A stretch of 64,000 nt of DNA, taken from assembly GCA_938027685.1 (NCBI GenBank), contig CALJAM010000023.1, positions 1-64,000 on the forward strand, in the 5' to 3' direction. The stretch comes from an uncultured Bryobacteraceae bacterium (lineage in GTDB: Bacteria; Acidobacteriota; Terriglobia; Bryobacterales; Bryobacteraceae). Positions 43,907 through 53,441 of this stretch are shown one piece after another; position 1 is the first letter of the stretch; the number at the start of each line of letters is the position of its first letter. A program made the translations under genes and the position numbers. The notes under the pieces are model-generated. The model made no database searches, was not told where the DNA came from, and saw only the letters and a list, made by a program, of their open reading frames with translations.

Positions 43907-45034
43907 TTACTCCGCTTTCTTGACCTTCACCCATTGGCCCGTCCGGCAGGCCTCCAGCACCGCATCCAGCACGAGCTGGCACTTCAGACCGTCCTCGAAG
44001 GTGGGCGAGATCGGCTTGCCTTCGGCCAGAGCGAAAAGAATGTCGGCGGCCTGATTGGCAAAGGTGTGCTCGTAGCCGATCGCACAGCCCGGCACCCACC
44101 AGCGGTTCATGTAGGGATGGACCTCCTCCCAGACCGAAATCTGCTTCCAGCCCTGGATATGCTTGGGCTCGCGCGAGTCGAAGTACCACAGACGGCTCAT
44201 GTCCTCGAGATTGAAGTAGAGGCTGCCGTACTCGCCGTTGATCTCGAAAATGTTGCCGTTCTTGCGCCCGTTGGCGAAGCGTGTGGCCTCGAAGTGCCCG
44301 ATGGCGCCGTTGGTGTACTGGCAGACGAAAATGGCGGCGTCCTCGATCTCCACACGGGCGCGGCCGCCCTCAGGCCGCTCGCGCTCGCTGACGAAGATGC
44401 GGCTGACGCCGGCGACGGACTCGATTTCGCCCGCCAGGTAATTGGAGATATCGACGATGTGCGAGTGCAGGTCGCCGGTGACGCCGGACCCGGCCACGTC
44501 CTTGTCCATCCGCCAGACCAACGGCACCGCGGGGTCCATGGTCCAGTCCTGAAGGTAGAGCGCGCGGAAGTGGTAAACGCGCCCAATGCGGCCCTCCTCG
44601 ATAAGCTGCCGCGCGAAGGCTATGGCGGGCACGCGGCGGTAGTTGAACCAGACGGTGTTGAGCTTGCCGCTCTTGCGCGCCGCCTCCGTCATGCGGCGGG
44701 CTTCCTCGCCGTTCATGGCCAGGGGCTTTTCGCAGCAAACCACCTTGCCGGCCTCGAGGGCGGCAAGGGCGATGTCGTGGTGCGTATTGTTGGGTGAGCA
44801 GATGTCGACGATCTGGACCTCGGGATCGTCAATGACCTCCCGCCAGTCGGTGGTAGACTTCTCCCAACCCCACCGCCGCGCGAAGTCGTGAACCCGCGGG
44901 CTGCGCGCGCAGACCACGCGCAGCCGGGCCTTCAGGGGAGGATCAAAGAAAATCGAGGCCTGCCGCCAGGCGTTGGTGTGGGCCTTGCCCATGAACCTGG
45001 CGCCGATCATGCCGATTCCCACCGTTCCGGTCAT
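43907..45034 (-). CDS. Gfo/Idh/MocA-family NAD(P) oxidoreductase
   Basis: 375 residues. The Rossmann motif TVGIGMIGARFMGKAHTNAW (GxxGxxxxGxxH) and the QIVDICSPNNTHHDIALAAL and VCCEKPLAMNGEEARRM motifs (catalytic Lys in EKP) mark the family. The C-terminal sheet includes VSGLADLHSHIVD-like GVTGDLHSHIVDISNYLAG. GGAAGG precedes the ATG. Enzymes of this type oxidise or reduce sugars, inositol or amino-sugar derivatives. The downstream isomerase and nearby sulfatase suggest a role in carbohydrate catabolism. Confidence 0.9.
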   Translation of the reverse strand: MTGTVGIGMIGARFMGKAHTNAWRQASIFFDPPLKARLRVVCARSPRVHDFARRWGWEKSTTDWREVIDDPEVQIVDICSPNNTHHDIALAALEAGKVVCCEKPLAMNGEEARRMTEAARKSGKLNTVWFNYRRVPAIAFARQLIEEGRIGRVYHFRALYLQDWTMDPAVPLVWRMDKDVAGSGVTGDLHSHIVDISNYLAGEIESVAGVSRIFVSERERPEGGRARVEIEDAAIFVCQYTNGAIGHFEATRFANGRKNGNIFEINGEYGSLYFNLEDMSRLWYFDSREPKHIQGWKQISVWEEVHPYMNRWWVPGCAIGYEHTFANQAADILFALAEGKPISPTFEDGLKCQLVLDAVLEACRTGQWVKVKKAE

Positions 45035-45138
45035 AGGCGCATCCTTCCTCTCTCACGGGATTCAGTCACCGCTCAGGCGACGTTCCCCACAGATACAACA
45101 GTGCGCCGCCGCGGGGCAAGCGAGCCAGCCCCTAGGGT

Positions 45139-46671
45139 TTACGGCCGCGTGCGGGGACTGCGCCGGATCTGCTCGAGCAGAGCGGCCAGTTCGGCTACCT
45201 TGTCGGGGAATTCGGCGGCTACGTTGTTCCGTTCGCCGGGATCGACCTCTAGGTCGTAAAGCTGCGGCGCCGGGTCGTTGCCCAGTTCGATGTTCGTGTT
45301 CTTGTTCATGCGCGGGCCCTTGCTCGGGGCGACGTATTTCCACCGGCCCACGACGACCGACAGCGTGCCGGCCTGCTCGACCAGGTGCGGCCTGCCCTGC
45401 GGATCGCGGCCGAGCAGAGCCGAAATCAGATTGAAGCTGTCCGGGGCCGCCTGCTCCTCCAACGAAGCGCCGGTCAGAAAGGCCAGCGTATGCAGCAGGT
45501 CAATCTGGCTGATGAGCGCCGGCGAATCGGCGGCCTTGGTGATGCGCGCCGGCCACCGCACCAGGAAGGGAACGCGCGTGCCGGCCTCGAAGATGCTGTA
45601 CTTGCCGCCGCGCCAGGGACCGGCCGGCTTGTGGTCGCCCAGCTTCTCCACCGCTTCATCCTTGTAGCCGTCATCGACCACCGGGCCGTTGTCACTGGTG
45701 AAGATCAGCAACGTGTTGCGCGTCAAGCCGTGCTGGTCGAGCGCCTCCAGGATCCGGCCGACGCACCAATCCAGTTGCAGGATGCAATCACCCCGCGGAC
45801 CCATCCCCGACTTGCCCACGAAGCGCGGATGCGGCACTCGCGGCACATGGATGTCGTGCGTGGCGAAATACAAAAAGAAAGGCCCGCCGCGGTGCTTCTC
45901 GATGAACTCGACGGCCTTGGCGGCGAAAACGTCTGCGATCTCTTCGTCCTTCCACAGCGCTTTCCGGCCGCCCCGCATGTAGCCGATGCGGCTGATGCCG
46001 TTGACGATGGCCATGTCGTGGCCATGGCTGGGGTGCATCTTCAGCAGGTGGGGATGGGTGCGGCCCAGCGGCTCGCCGGGGAAAGGCTTTTCGTAGCTGA
46101 CCTCGATGGGATCGGAGGGATCGAGATTGACGACGCGATGATTCTCCACGTAAACGCAGGGTACGCGGTCACCGGTGGAGGGCATCAGGAAAGCGTAATC
46201 GAAGCCAATCTCCAGCGGACCCGGCTTGATCTCGCCGTTCCAGTTCAGGTTGCCCGCACCCAGGCCGAGATGCCACTTGCCCACCACGCCGGTCGCGTAG
46301 CCCTGGCGCTTGAGGACGGCGGGCAACGTCGTCCGCCCGGGCTCGATCAGAAGGGCGGCGTCACCCGGTAGGATGCCGGTGCCCTCGCGGCGCCATGCGT
46401 ATTCGCCCGTCAGCAGGGCATAGCGTGACGGCGTACAGGTAGCGGCGGGCGAGTGGGCGTGCACGAAACGGATGCCGGAGGCAGCGATGCGATCGATGTT
46501 GGACGTGCGGATGCGACGCGCCCCGTAGCAGCTGACGTCGCCGTAGCCTAGATCGTCGGCGTAGATGAGAACGATGTTGGGAAGAGCCTTATCGATCCGC
46601 TGAGCCGACAGGCGCGCGAAACCGGCCAACAGCGGGGATCCTGCACGGGTCAAAAACGCACGGCGGTTCAT
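45139..46671 (-). CDS. Tat-exported sulfatase (formylglycine, Cys type)
   Basis: 510 residues from the ATG at 46671. The open frame runs much further upstream, but homology begins at MNRRAFLTRAGSPLLAGFAR, a twin-arginine signal. Core motifs: IVLIYADDLGYGDVSCYG (metal Asp pair), the formylglycine site C79-T-P-S-R (TCTPSRYALLTGEY), GVVGKWHLGLG, and the late TSDNGPVVDD. Arylsulfatases hydrolyse sulfate esters and need activation of Cys79 by an FGE or anSME, which is not in the window. It lies 104 bp before the oxidoreductase gene. Substrate unknown, probably a sulfated glycan. Confidence 0.9.
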   Translation of the reverse strand: MNRRAFLTRAGSPLLAGFARLSAQRIDKALPNIVLIYADDLGYGDVSCYGARRIRTSNIDRIAASGIRFVHAHSPAATCTPSRYALLTGEYAWRREGTGILPGDAALLIEPGRTTLPAVLKRQGYATGVVGKWHLGLGAGNLNWNGEIKPGPLEIGFDYAFLMPSTGDRVPCVYVENHRVVNLDPSDPIEVSYEKPFPGEPLGRTHPHLLKMHPSHGHDMAIVNGISRIGYMRGGRKALWKDEEIADVFAAKAVEFIEKHRGGPFFLYFATHDIHVPRVPHPRFVGKSGMGPRGDCILQLDWCVGRILEALDQHGLTRNTLLIFTSDNGPVVDDGYKDEAVEKLGDHKPAGPWRGGKYSIFEAGTRVPFLVRWPARITKAADSPALISQIDLLHTLAFLTGASLEEQAAPDSFNLISALLGRDPQGRPHLVEQAGTLSVVVGRWKYVAPSKGPRMNKNTNIELGNDPAPQLYDLEVDPGERNNVAAEFPDKVAELAALLEQIRRSPRTRP

Positions 46672-46749
46672 GCGTCGGCGCCTCCTTTTGCGGCCGATTG
46701 CGTATTGTACTTCACCTCGTGCGAGCCCTCGCTGTACCATGACAGGTGC

Positions 46750-48375
46750 ATGGAAGGCTGGAGCATTCTGGCGCAGATCCTCATCCTGCTGGCGGCGGCG
46801 ACCGTGTTCGGACTGGCCGCGCAGCGCGTGGGGCAGAACGCCGTCACAGGCTACCTGCTGGCAGGCGTGGTGCTGGCGCCGTTTTTCTGGCGCGCAGCCG
46901 GCCGCGACGTGATTCGACTGCTGGCCGAGATCGGGGTGGCCATGCTGCTGTTCACGATCGGCCTGGAATTCTCCCTGACTCGGCTGCGAGCGCTGGGAGT
47001 GCGGGTGATGTGGCTGGGTTTGACGCAGATCCTGGGCACCACGGCGGTCGTCGCCGTCGTCGCTCTCCTGGCGGGGATGCCGGTCCGGGCGGCTGTAGTG
47101 ATCGGCACGGCCGCAGCCATGAGCAGCACGACCGTGCTGATGCGCTTGATCTCCGAGCGCAGCGAGCTCGACAGCGCTCACGGCCGCGCGGCCCTGGGCG
47201 TATCGCTGATGCAGGATCTGGCCGTGGTGCCGGCGATGCTGCTGATCCCACTTCTCGCGGGCGCGCAGGAAGGCGCTCAAGGACTCCGCCTGCTGGTCTC
47301 TGCCTTTGCGAAAGCCGGCGCCCTGCTGACCGGCCTGTATGTGCTGATGCGCTGGGGGGCTCCGCGAGTTCTTCTGCGCGCGGCGCACGCGCAGAACCGC
47401 GATTTGCCCGTTCTGCTGGCTGCGATCGCCTGCCTGGGTTCGAGCTGGGTCTCGCATGAGTTGGGACTTTCGGCGGTCCTGGGAGCCTTCGCCGCGGGCA
47501 TCATCCTTTCCGACTGCATGCTAGCCGAACAGGTCCGCGCGGACGTGATCCCGCTCAGGGCCGCGTTCCTGCCGCTGTTCTTCACCTCGGCCGGCATGCT
47601 GGCAGGAGTGGCGGACTGGACCGGCGTCAGCCAGTTGGCGGCGCTGGTTGCGGGCCTGATCGCCGTTAAAACGGGCGTGGTCCTGGCGGCCGGCATCGCG
47701 TTGCGCCTGCCGGCGCCCGAAGCGCTGCGAGCCGGCCTGTCGCTTGCTCAAGTGGGAGAATTCTCCTTTGTGTTGCTCGAATTCGCCCGCAGCTCAGGCT
47801 TGCTGGAGGAGCGCCTGGTGCGGCTGCTGCTGGCGGTGTCGGTAGCGAGCCTAGTCCTCAGTCCGCCGCTCGTAGCCGCTGCTCCGCGATTGGCGTTCTG
47901 GTTGGCATCGCGCAGAAGCGGCTGGGCGGCGCCCGGCGCAGCCGCCGAGAAGGGGCCGCACAACCACGTGGTGGTCATCGGCTTCGGTCCCGCAGGGCGG
48001 CAAGTGGTCGAAAGCCTGCGCGAGCAAGGCCAGATCGTGGTGGTTGTGGACTTGAACCCCAAGACCGCTGCAGGCAGCTCGGCGGAGTTGCCGATCGAAT
48101 TTGGAGACGCGACGCAGGAAGAGATCTTGCGGAGGGCCGGAGTGCCGCGTGCGCGTGCCGTGGTCGTGACGGTGCCCGATCCGTTAACGGCACGCAACGT
48201 GGTCGCCCAGGCGCGACGCCTGGCCGGAGCGGCGCCGGTCATCGCCCGCGCCCGGTACCACATTCACCGCGATGCACTCGGCGAGGCGGGCGCCGATCGA
48301 GTGGTCAGCGAGGAAGTGGTGGTGGGCCGGGAGCTGGCGCGCGAAGCGCTGGCCGCCTTGCAGATCCGCCCGTAG
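46750..48375 (+). CDS. CPA2-family K+/cation:proton antiporter with TrkA-N domain
   Basis: 541 residues. Residues about 1-385 carry 11-12 hydrophobic helices of the Kef/YbaL type: GYLLAGVVLAPF, EIGVAMLLFTIGLEFSLTRL, GTAAAMSSTTVLMRLISE, GVSLMQDLAVVPAMLL. A cytosolic TrkA-N/Rossmann domain follows at about 400-510 (VVVIGFGPAGRQVVESLRE, then EFGDATQEEILRRAG). There is no clear TrkA-C domain. Typical roles are K+ or Na+ efflux in exchange for H+. The gene is divergent from the sulfatase (78 bp). Confidence 0.85.
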   Translation: MEGWSILAQILILLAAATVFGLAAQRVGQNAVTGYLLAGVVLAPFFWRAAGRDVIRLLAEIGVAMLLFTIGLEFSLTRLRALGVRVMWLGLTQILGTTAVVAVVALLAGMPVRAAVVIGTAAAMSSTTVLMRLISERSELDSAHGRAALGVSLMQDLAVVPAMLLIPLLAGAQEGAQGLRLLVSAFAKAGALLTGLYVLMRWGAPRVLLRAAHAQNRDLPVLLAAIACLGSSWVSHELGLSAVLGAFAAGIILSDCMLAEQVRADVIPLRAAFLPLFFTSAGMLAGVADWTGVSQLAALVAGLIAVKTGVVLAAGIALRLPAPEALRAGLSLAQVGEFSFVLLEFARSSGLLEERLVRLLLAVSVASLVLSPPLVAAAPRLAFWLASRRSGWAAPGAAAEKGPHNHVVVIGFGPAGRQVVESLREQGQIVVVVDLNPKTAAGSSAELPIEFGDATQEEILRRAGVPRARAVVVTVPDPLTARNVVAQARRLAGAAPVIARARYHIHRDALGEAGADRVVSEEVVVGRELAREALAALQIRP

Positions 48376-48402
48376 AGCCCGCCCCGCGCTATGCTAGCCG
48401 CG

Positions 48403-49155
48403 ATGAGCACCGATGTGTTTCGCCTGGACGGTAAAGTCGCTCTCGTCACGGGCGGCGCCAGAGGCATCGGGGAAGCGATTGTAAGGGTGTTCACCGCGGC
48501 CGGCGCGCAAGTCGTGGTGCTGGACATTGACCGAGAGCGCGCCGACCGCCTGGCCGCCGAGGTGGGAAACGCGCGAGCCGTCGCCTGCGACATCACTTCC
48601 GAAGAGCAGGTGGCGGCCGCCTTCGCCGGGCTGGAACGCCTGGATATCTTGGTCAACAACGCGGGCATCGGCTTGGTGGGCAGCATCCAGGAGACCGCAC
48701 CGGAGGACTTCCGTCGACTGTTTCGCGTCAACGTCGAGGGAATGTACCTGGTGACGAAGGCCGCCCTGCCGCTGCTGCTTGTCGCGCGCGGCGTGATCAT
48801 TAACATCGGATCGGTTGCCGGCCTGGTCGGCGTGCGCCGCCGCTTCGCTTACTGCGCGACGAAAGGCGCCGTAGTAGCCATGACGCGGCAGCTCGCCGTC
48901 GACTACCCCACGCAACTGCGCGTGAACTGCATCTGTCCGGGCACGGTCGAGACGCCCTTTGTCGAGGACTACCTCGAGCGGTACCACAAACACGAAAAAG
49001 AAAAAGTGCGGGCCGAGCTGCGTGCGCGTCAGCCCATGGGTAGACTGGGGCGGCCGGAGGAGATCGCGCACCTGGCGCTGTATCTGGCCGGCGACGCTTC
49101 GGCATTCATGACCGGCTCGGTCGTCACGATCGACGGGGGATGGACAGCGGCGTAA
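48403..49155 (+). CDS. Short-chain dehydrogenase/reductase
   Basis: 250 residues from the ATG at 48403 (an upstream ATG at 48391 gives four more). SDR classical features: cofactor motif VTGGARGIGEAIVRVF, acidic residue after strand 2 (VVLDIDRERAD, suggesting NAD(H)), NNAGIG, catalytic Ser in INIGSVAG, and Tyr-x-x-x-Lys in YCATKGAV. C-terminal MTGSVVTIDGGWTA is the usual ending. The substrate cannot be deduced; 3-oxoacyl or sugar alcohol substrates are common for this subfamily. It lies 27 bp after the antiporter gene. Confidence 0.9.
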   Translation: MSTDVFRLDGKVALVTGGARGIGEAIVRVFTAAGAQVVVLDIDRERADRLAAEVGNARAVACDITSEEQVAAAFAGLERLDILVNNAGIGLVGSIQETAPEDFRRLFRVNVEGMYLVTKAALPLLLVARGVIINIGSVAGLVGVRRRFAYCATKGAVVAMTRQLAVDYPTQLRVNCICPGTVETPFVEDYLERYHKHEKEKVRAELRARQPMGRLGRPEEIAHLALYLAGDASAFMTGSVVTIDGGWTAA

Positions 49156-49160
49156 GTGTG

Positions 49161-49182
49161 CGGACCGTCCCGCGGCGGTCCG
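49161..49182. terminator. Hairpin between convergent SDR and bacterioferritin genes
   Basis: CGGACCG (49161-49167) pairs perfectly with CGGTCCG (49176-49182) around an eight-base loop. It lies in the 51 bp between two convergent stops, so it may end transcription from either side. No T-run follows on either strand, hence modest confidence. Confidence 0.4.
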
Positions 49183-49206
49183 ATGATGCGCCCGGCGGCG
49201 GCCGTC

Positions 49207-49683
49207 TCAAGGCTCAGCGTGCATCTGCCGCGCCAGGTAGTTCTCCAGACCCACCTCGCGGATCAGGCCGAGCTGCGTCTCCAGCCAGTCGGTGTGCTCC
49301 TCCTCGTCGGCGAGTATCTTCTCAAATAGCTCGACCGTACCGCGATCGCCCTCCTCCTGAGCCACGCGGATCAGGCGGTTGTACATGGCGACGGCGCCCT
49401 GCTCGAGCGCCAGGTCGTTTTCGAGCTGCTGACGAGGGTTCTGACCGATGTTCAGCGGCCCGTAGTCGGTCATGTTGGGCGTTCCTTCGAGGAACAGGAT
49501 GCGCTCGATGAGCCATTCGGCGTGGCGCATCTCGTGTATGGAGAACTTGCGCATCGACTCGTAAAGCCGTCGCAAGCCCCAGTGGGCCTGCATTTCAGCG
49601 TGAAGGAAATACTGGCTGATCGCGGTGAGTTCCTCACCGAGGGCTTCGTTCAACGCAGCGATGACCTTCTCGTTCCCGCGCAT
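49207..49683 (-). CDS. bfr: Bacterioferritin
   Basis: 158 residues from the ATG at 49683, the usual length. Ferroxidase and heme features are visible: LNEALGEELTAISQYFLHAE (Glu ligand), the Met of SIHEMRHAEWLIERI that binds heme in bacterioferritins, LFLEGTPNM, and DEEEHTDWLETQLGLI. It stores iron as ferric mineral in a 24-mer. It follows the ABC ATPase after 74 bp on the same strand. Cytosolic. Confidence 0.95.
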   Translation of the reverse strand: MRGNEKVIAALNEALGEELTAISQYFLHAEMQAHWGLRRLYESMRKFSIHEMRHAEWLIERILFLEGTPNMTDYGPLNIGQNPRQQLENDLALEQGAVAMYNRLIRVAQEEGDRGTVELFEKILADEEEHTDWLETQLGLIREVGLENYLARQMHAEP

Positions 49684-49757
49684 CAGGACTTCTCCACGGC
49701 GGTCGCCTCTGTTCAGTATAGGGGATGCAGGGCCCTCGCGCAGAGTGACGGGGCCGC

Positions 49758-50495
49758 TCACTTAATCCGTTCGTCGCGCTCGATCTTGCCGTCCCGGATG
49801 TGGATGACGCGGTGGGCGTGCATGGCGATGTCGTGCTCGTGCGTCACGAGCACGATGGTGTTGCCCTGCTGGTGCAAACGGGCGAAAATGCCCATGATCT
49901 CGTTGCCGGTGGCCGTGTCCAGGTTGCCCGTGGGCTCGTCGGCCAACAGGATGGAGGGATTGTTGACCAGGGCGCGGGCGATAGCCACGCGCTGACGCTG
50001 ACCGCCGGAAAGTTCGCTTGGCTTGTGGTGCATGCGGTCTTCCAGATCCACCTGTCGCAGCGCTTCGATGGCGCGCTTGAGGCGGACCTCCTTGGGCAGG
50101 CCGGCGTAGATGAGAGGTAGTTCGACGTTGTGGAGGGCAGTCGCGCGAGGCAGCAGGTTGAAGGTTTGAAAGACGAAACCGATCTCCTTGTTCCGAATAC
50201 GTGCCAGCTCATCGTCGCTCAGATCGCTCACGAGCCGGCCGTTGATGTAATAGCGGCCGCTGGTGGGCGTATCCAGGCACCCGATGAGGTTCATGAGCGT
50301 GGACTTGCCGGAACCGGAAGGACCCATGATAGCGACATACTCGCCCTTACGGATCTCCAGGTCCACGCCTCGCACAGCGTGGATTTCCACCTCCCCCATC
50401 AGGTACGTTTTCCACAGATCGTACGTGCGGATGACGATTCCGTCACGCCGCAACTGCTCGCCGATGTCTGCTGCTTCTTCGATCGCCTTCGCCAT
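49758..50495 (-). CDS. MacB/LolD-type ABC transporter ATPase
   Basis: 245 residues from the ATG at 50495, with GGAAGG five bases upstream. Walker [14 protein letters not shown]-loop [14 protein letters not shown], signature [15 protein letters not shown], Walker [13 protein letters not shown] and switch LVTHEHD are all intact. The type is that of the MacB/LolD/FtsE group. It immediately follows an adaptor gene, but no MacB or FtsX-like permease gene follows. Exact substrate unknown. Confidence 0.9.
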   Translation of the reverse strand: MAKAIEEAADIGEQLRRDGIVIRTYDLWKTYLMGEVEIHAVRGVDLEIRKGEYVAIMGPSGSGKSTLMNLIGCLDTPTSGRYYINGRLVSDLSDDELARIRNKEIGFVFQTFNLLPRATALHNVELPLIYAGLPKEVRLKRAIEALRQVDLEDRMHHKPSELSGGQRQRVAIARALVNNPSILLADEPTGNLDTATGNEIMGIFARLHQQGNTIVLVTHEHDIAMHAHRVIHIRDGKIERDERIK

Positions 50496-50540
50496 GTTCA
50501 CCTTCCTGGGTGCCAGCCGCCCGAGCCTCGCCGCGCCCGC

Positions 50541-51968
50541 TCACGCCTGATCCGAGCGCACTGGCGCCTTGTTATCGACCTTCACACGGGCGTAATTACG
50601 CACCGTGCGGATGACCCGGTAGCTGCCGGTGATGATCTCCTCGCCCTCTTTCAGCCCGCTGATCACCTCGATGTCGGTCGCGCCGGTGATTCCCGTTTCC
50701 ACTTTCCGGAACACGGCCCTGTCGCCCTCCACCACGAAAACGCCCTGGATTTCCTCCTTCCGAGCGCGTTCAGCGGCCGGATCGGCCTTGCCGGCAGCTT
50801 GCACACCGCCCTTGGGCGGTTCCTCCAGGTCACCGCGCTGCCGGACGGTGAGAGCCTGGATCGGTATTGTTAAGACGTTTTTCCGGACCGCCGTGGTTAT
50901 CTTGGCGGTGCAGGAAAGCCCCGGCCGGATTTCCTCGGGCGGGTTTTCCAAAGCGATGACGACTTTGAAATCCTTAGCCTCTTGGCTGGAAATGGCGCTT
51001 TGCGACGCCGCCAACCCGGTCGAACGCAGAATGGCCGTGTTCCCGATTTCGATGACCTTGCCCTTGAAGACGCGGTTGGGAATGGCGTCGATCGTGATAT
51101 CGGCGGGCTGATCGAGCTTGACGTTGACGATGTCGGTCTCGTCCACCTTGACCTCCGCCGTAATGAGCGACATGTCGGCGATGGTCATGATAAGGCTGGC
51201 CGGTGAGTTCTGAATGCCGGGAACTACGGTTTCGCCGACGCGCACCGGGAGGTTGGTCACTACGCCGTCCAGGGGCGCCACGGCATAGGTGCGCTGTAAG
51301 ATGTCGCTGGCCCGGCGGAGGTTAGCCTGGGCCAGAGCGACCCGCTTCTGTGCAGCGGCCAACTGGGAAGCCACCTGGGCCCTCTGGGCCCGCGCCTGCG
51401 CCAACCGGGCTTCGGCCTCGCGCAGCGCCGCCTGCCGCGCCTCGAACTCGATGCGCCGCTGATCGAATTCCTGGCGTGAAATCAGCCGTTCCTCGAACAG
51501 TTTTTCCGCGCGCTGGAAATTGATGCGCGCCTGTTCGAGCTCGGCCTTGGTCCGATCCACGGTGGCTTGGGCCGTCGCCAAGTTCTCGTCAGCCACGCGC
51601 AGGGCAGCCTCGGCGGCTGCCGACTCCGCCTCGGCCTGGCTCAGGGCGGCCCGTTGGGCCTGCACCTCAGCCTCCGGTTGCACCGACTCCAGCCGCGCCA
51701 GCAGCTGGCCCTTGCGCACTCGATCGCCCTCTTTGACCAGGATCTCGGTGATGCGGGATGGGGAAACGGCGTTTGTACCGATGTTGATGTAGTTGCGAGG
51801 CTTGATCTCGCCGGAGGCCGTGACCATGGAGACCAGGTCCTGGCGAATGACGCGGCCCGTCTGCACGGTCACCACGCCGCGCTGGTTATACTTCACGCCG
51901 CCGTATATGCCCCCGGCGATGAGAATCGTAACCAGAATGCCGATCCAAATCTTCCACTTGCGTTTCAC
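50541..51968 (-). CDS. MacA/HlyD-type periplasmic adaptor
   Basis: 475 residues. An N-terminal membrane anchor (KIWIGILVTILIAGGIYGGV) precedes the biotinyl-lipoyl half-motif (SGEIKPRNYINIGTNAVSPS), a long coiled-coil hairpin of about 110 residues (AEAESAAAEAALRVADENLA onward), the second half (AVAPLDGVVTNLPVRVGETV) and the barrel domain. It is typical of MacA, which works with MacB and TolC. The ABC ATPase gene follows by 45 bp. The permease is absent at this locus. Confidence 0.9.
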   Translation of the reverse strand: MKRKWKIWIGILVTILIAGGIYGGVKYNQRGVVTVQTGRVIRQDLVSMVTASGEIKPRNYINIGTNAVSPSRITEILVKEGDRVRKGQLLARLESVQPEAEVQAQRAALSQAEAESAAAEAALRVADENLATAQATVDRTKAELEQARINFQRAEKLFEERLISRQEFDQRRIEFEARQAALREAEARLAQARAQRAQVASQLAAAQKRVALAQANLRRASDILQRTYAVAPLDGVVTNLPVRVGETVVPGIQNSPASLIMTIADMSLITAEVKVDETDIVNVKLDQPADITIDAIPNRVFKGKVIEIGNTAILRSTGLAASQSAISSQEAKDFKVVIALENPPEEIRPGLSCTAKITTAVRKNVLTIPIQALTVRQRGDLEEPPKGGVQAAGKADPAAERARKEEIQGVFVVEGDRAVFRKVETGITGATDIEVISGLKEGEEIITGSYRVIRTVRNYARVKVDNKAPVRSDQA

Positions 51969-52166
51969 ACACCGCTCCTCACATTCTCATGACGATCCCT
52001 GCGGCACGGATGTTCCCTTCCCCGGATCGGGCCTTCCACGGTGCGCCTGCGGCAGATCCACGGGGAAAATCCGGAGCAATTTTAATCTTAGCACCTCGAT
52101 GATCCGCCGTCCCATAGCTCAAGCTGATCCAGGCGGAACGCGGTGGACCTTGGCTATCATGGTCGA

Positions 52167-53405
52167 ATGGCGAGCCCGACGACCACTTCGCTGGATGCTC
52201 GTGCCCAAGCCATCCTCGACCTTGAGCAGCAATTCCTCATCCAGACCTACCGCCGCTTTCCCGTGGTGCTGCGGCGCGGCAAGGGCTGCTGGCTTTACGA
52301 CACCGCCGGTAAAAAGTACCTGGATTTGATTTCAGGCATCGGGGTCAACGCCCTCGGGCATGCCCACCCGAGGATCCTCCGCGTGTTGCGCGAACAGGCC
52401 GGCATCCTCATCCACAGCTCGAACCTTTACTACCACGAGCATCAGGGGCCGCTGGCGCGCAAGCTGTCTGAGATCAGCGGGTTGCAGCGCTGCTTCTTCA
52501 CCAACTCAGGCACGGAGGCCGTCGAGGGAGCCCTGAAGATCGCGCGCGCATTCGGCCGCCAACAGGCGCCGGAGAAATACGAAATCGTGGCCCTGGAGAA
52601 CTCCTTCCACGGGCGGACCCTCGGGGCGCTCTCCATCACCGGCCAGGCTAAATACCGCACCGATTTTGAGCCGCTGCTGCCGGGTGTCCGCTTCGTGGAG
52701 CGAAACGACGTCTCCGCGCTGGAGCAGGCCGTGAGTACCCGTACGGCCGCCATAGTGCTCGAGTGGATTCAGGGAGAAGGCGGGATCTACCCGCTCGATC
52801 CTGCCTTCGCGCGCCGCGCTCGCGAGTTGGCCGACCAATACCAGGCCCTCCTGATCTTCGACGAGATCCAGTGCGGCCTCGGCCGTACCGGCCGGTACTT
52901 CGCCTATCAGCTTGCCGATCCGCCGGTCCTGCCCGACATCACGGTCGTGGCCAAGCCCCTGGCGTGCGGTCTGCCCCTGGGCGCGATCATCGCCAACGAA
53001 AGGGCCGCCGCAGCCTTGACCGCAGGCATGCACGGCTCGACTTTCGGTGGCGGCGCGCTGGCCTGTCGCGTCGCGCTGGAGTTTCTAGCGATCCTGGAGG
53101 AACTGCTGCCGGCGATTCACCAGACCGGCGGCCTCTTCCGCGTGCAGCTCACCGAGATGGCGCGCCACTTCAGCTTCGTTCGCGAGGTGCGGGGCTACGG
53201 ACTCATGATCGGCATCGAGCTGGACCTGCCCTGCCGCAGCATCGTCGAGGACGCGCTGACCGAGGGCCTGCTGATCAACTGTACGCACGATACGGTCATC
53301 CGCCTCCTGCCGCCATACATCATCAGCGACACGGAAGTGGACCGCGCAGTCAAGATCCTCACCAAGCTCCTGAAAAAAGTGAAATACCCGCCCGAAAGCG
53401 CCTGA
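52167..53405 (+). CDS. Class III (acetylornithine/lysine-type) aminotransferase
   Basis: 412 residues from the ATG at 52167. PLP motifs: NSGTEAVEGALKIARAFG, the Asp of IFDEIQCGLGRTG, and the Lys in VVAKPLACGLPLGAII. The family includes acetylornithine (ArgD), 4-aminobutyrate and lysine 6-aminotransferases. The downstream ALDH7-type gene (36 bp) suggests a lysine-to-aminoadipate route here, where this enzyme would remove the epsilon-amino group. ArgD is the conservative alternative. Confidence 0.85.
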   Translation: MASPTTTSLDARAQAILDLEQQFLIQTYRRFPVVLRRGKGCWLYDTAGKKYLDLISGIGVNALGHAHPRILRVLREQAGILIHSSNLYYHEHQGPLARKLSEISGLQRCFFTNSGTEAVEGALKIARAFGRQQAPEKYEIVALENSFHGRTLGALSITGQAKYRTDFEPLLPGVRFVERNDVSALEQAVSTRTAAIVLEWIQGEGGIYPLDPAFARRARELADQYQALLIFDEIQCGLGRTGRYFAYQLADPPVLPDITVVAKPLACGLPLGAIIANERAAAALTAGMHGSTFGGGALACRVALEFLAILEELLPAIHQTGGLFRVQLTEMARHFSFVREVRGYGLMIGIELDLPCRSIVEDALTEGLLINCTHDTVIRLLPPYIISDTEVDRAVKILTKLLKKVKYPPESA

Positions 53406-53441
53406 TCCCGCCTCTGATCTACCATAGGGCGGGAGGATGGC

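Noticed and set aside
46672-47457. N-terminal extension of the sulfatase frame
   Set aside because: The frame is open for 262 more codons, but they are antisense to the antiporter gene. The twin-arginine signal begins at the ATG at 46671.
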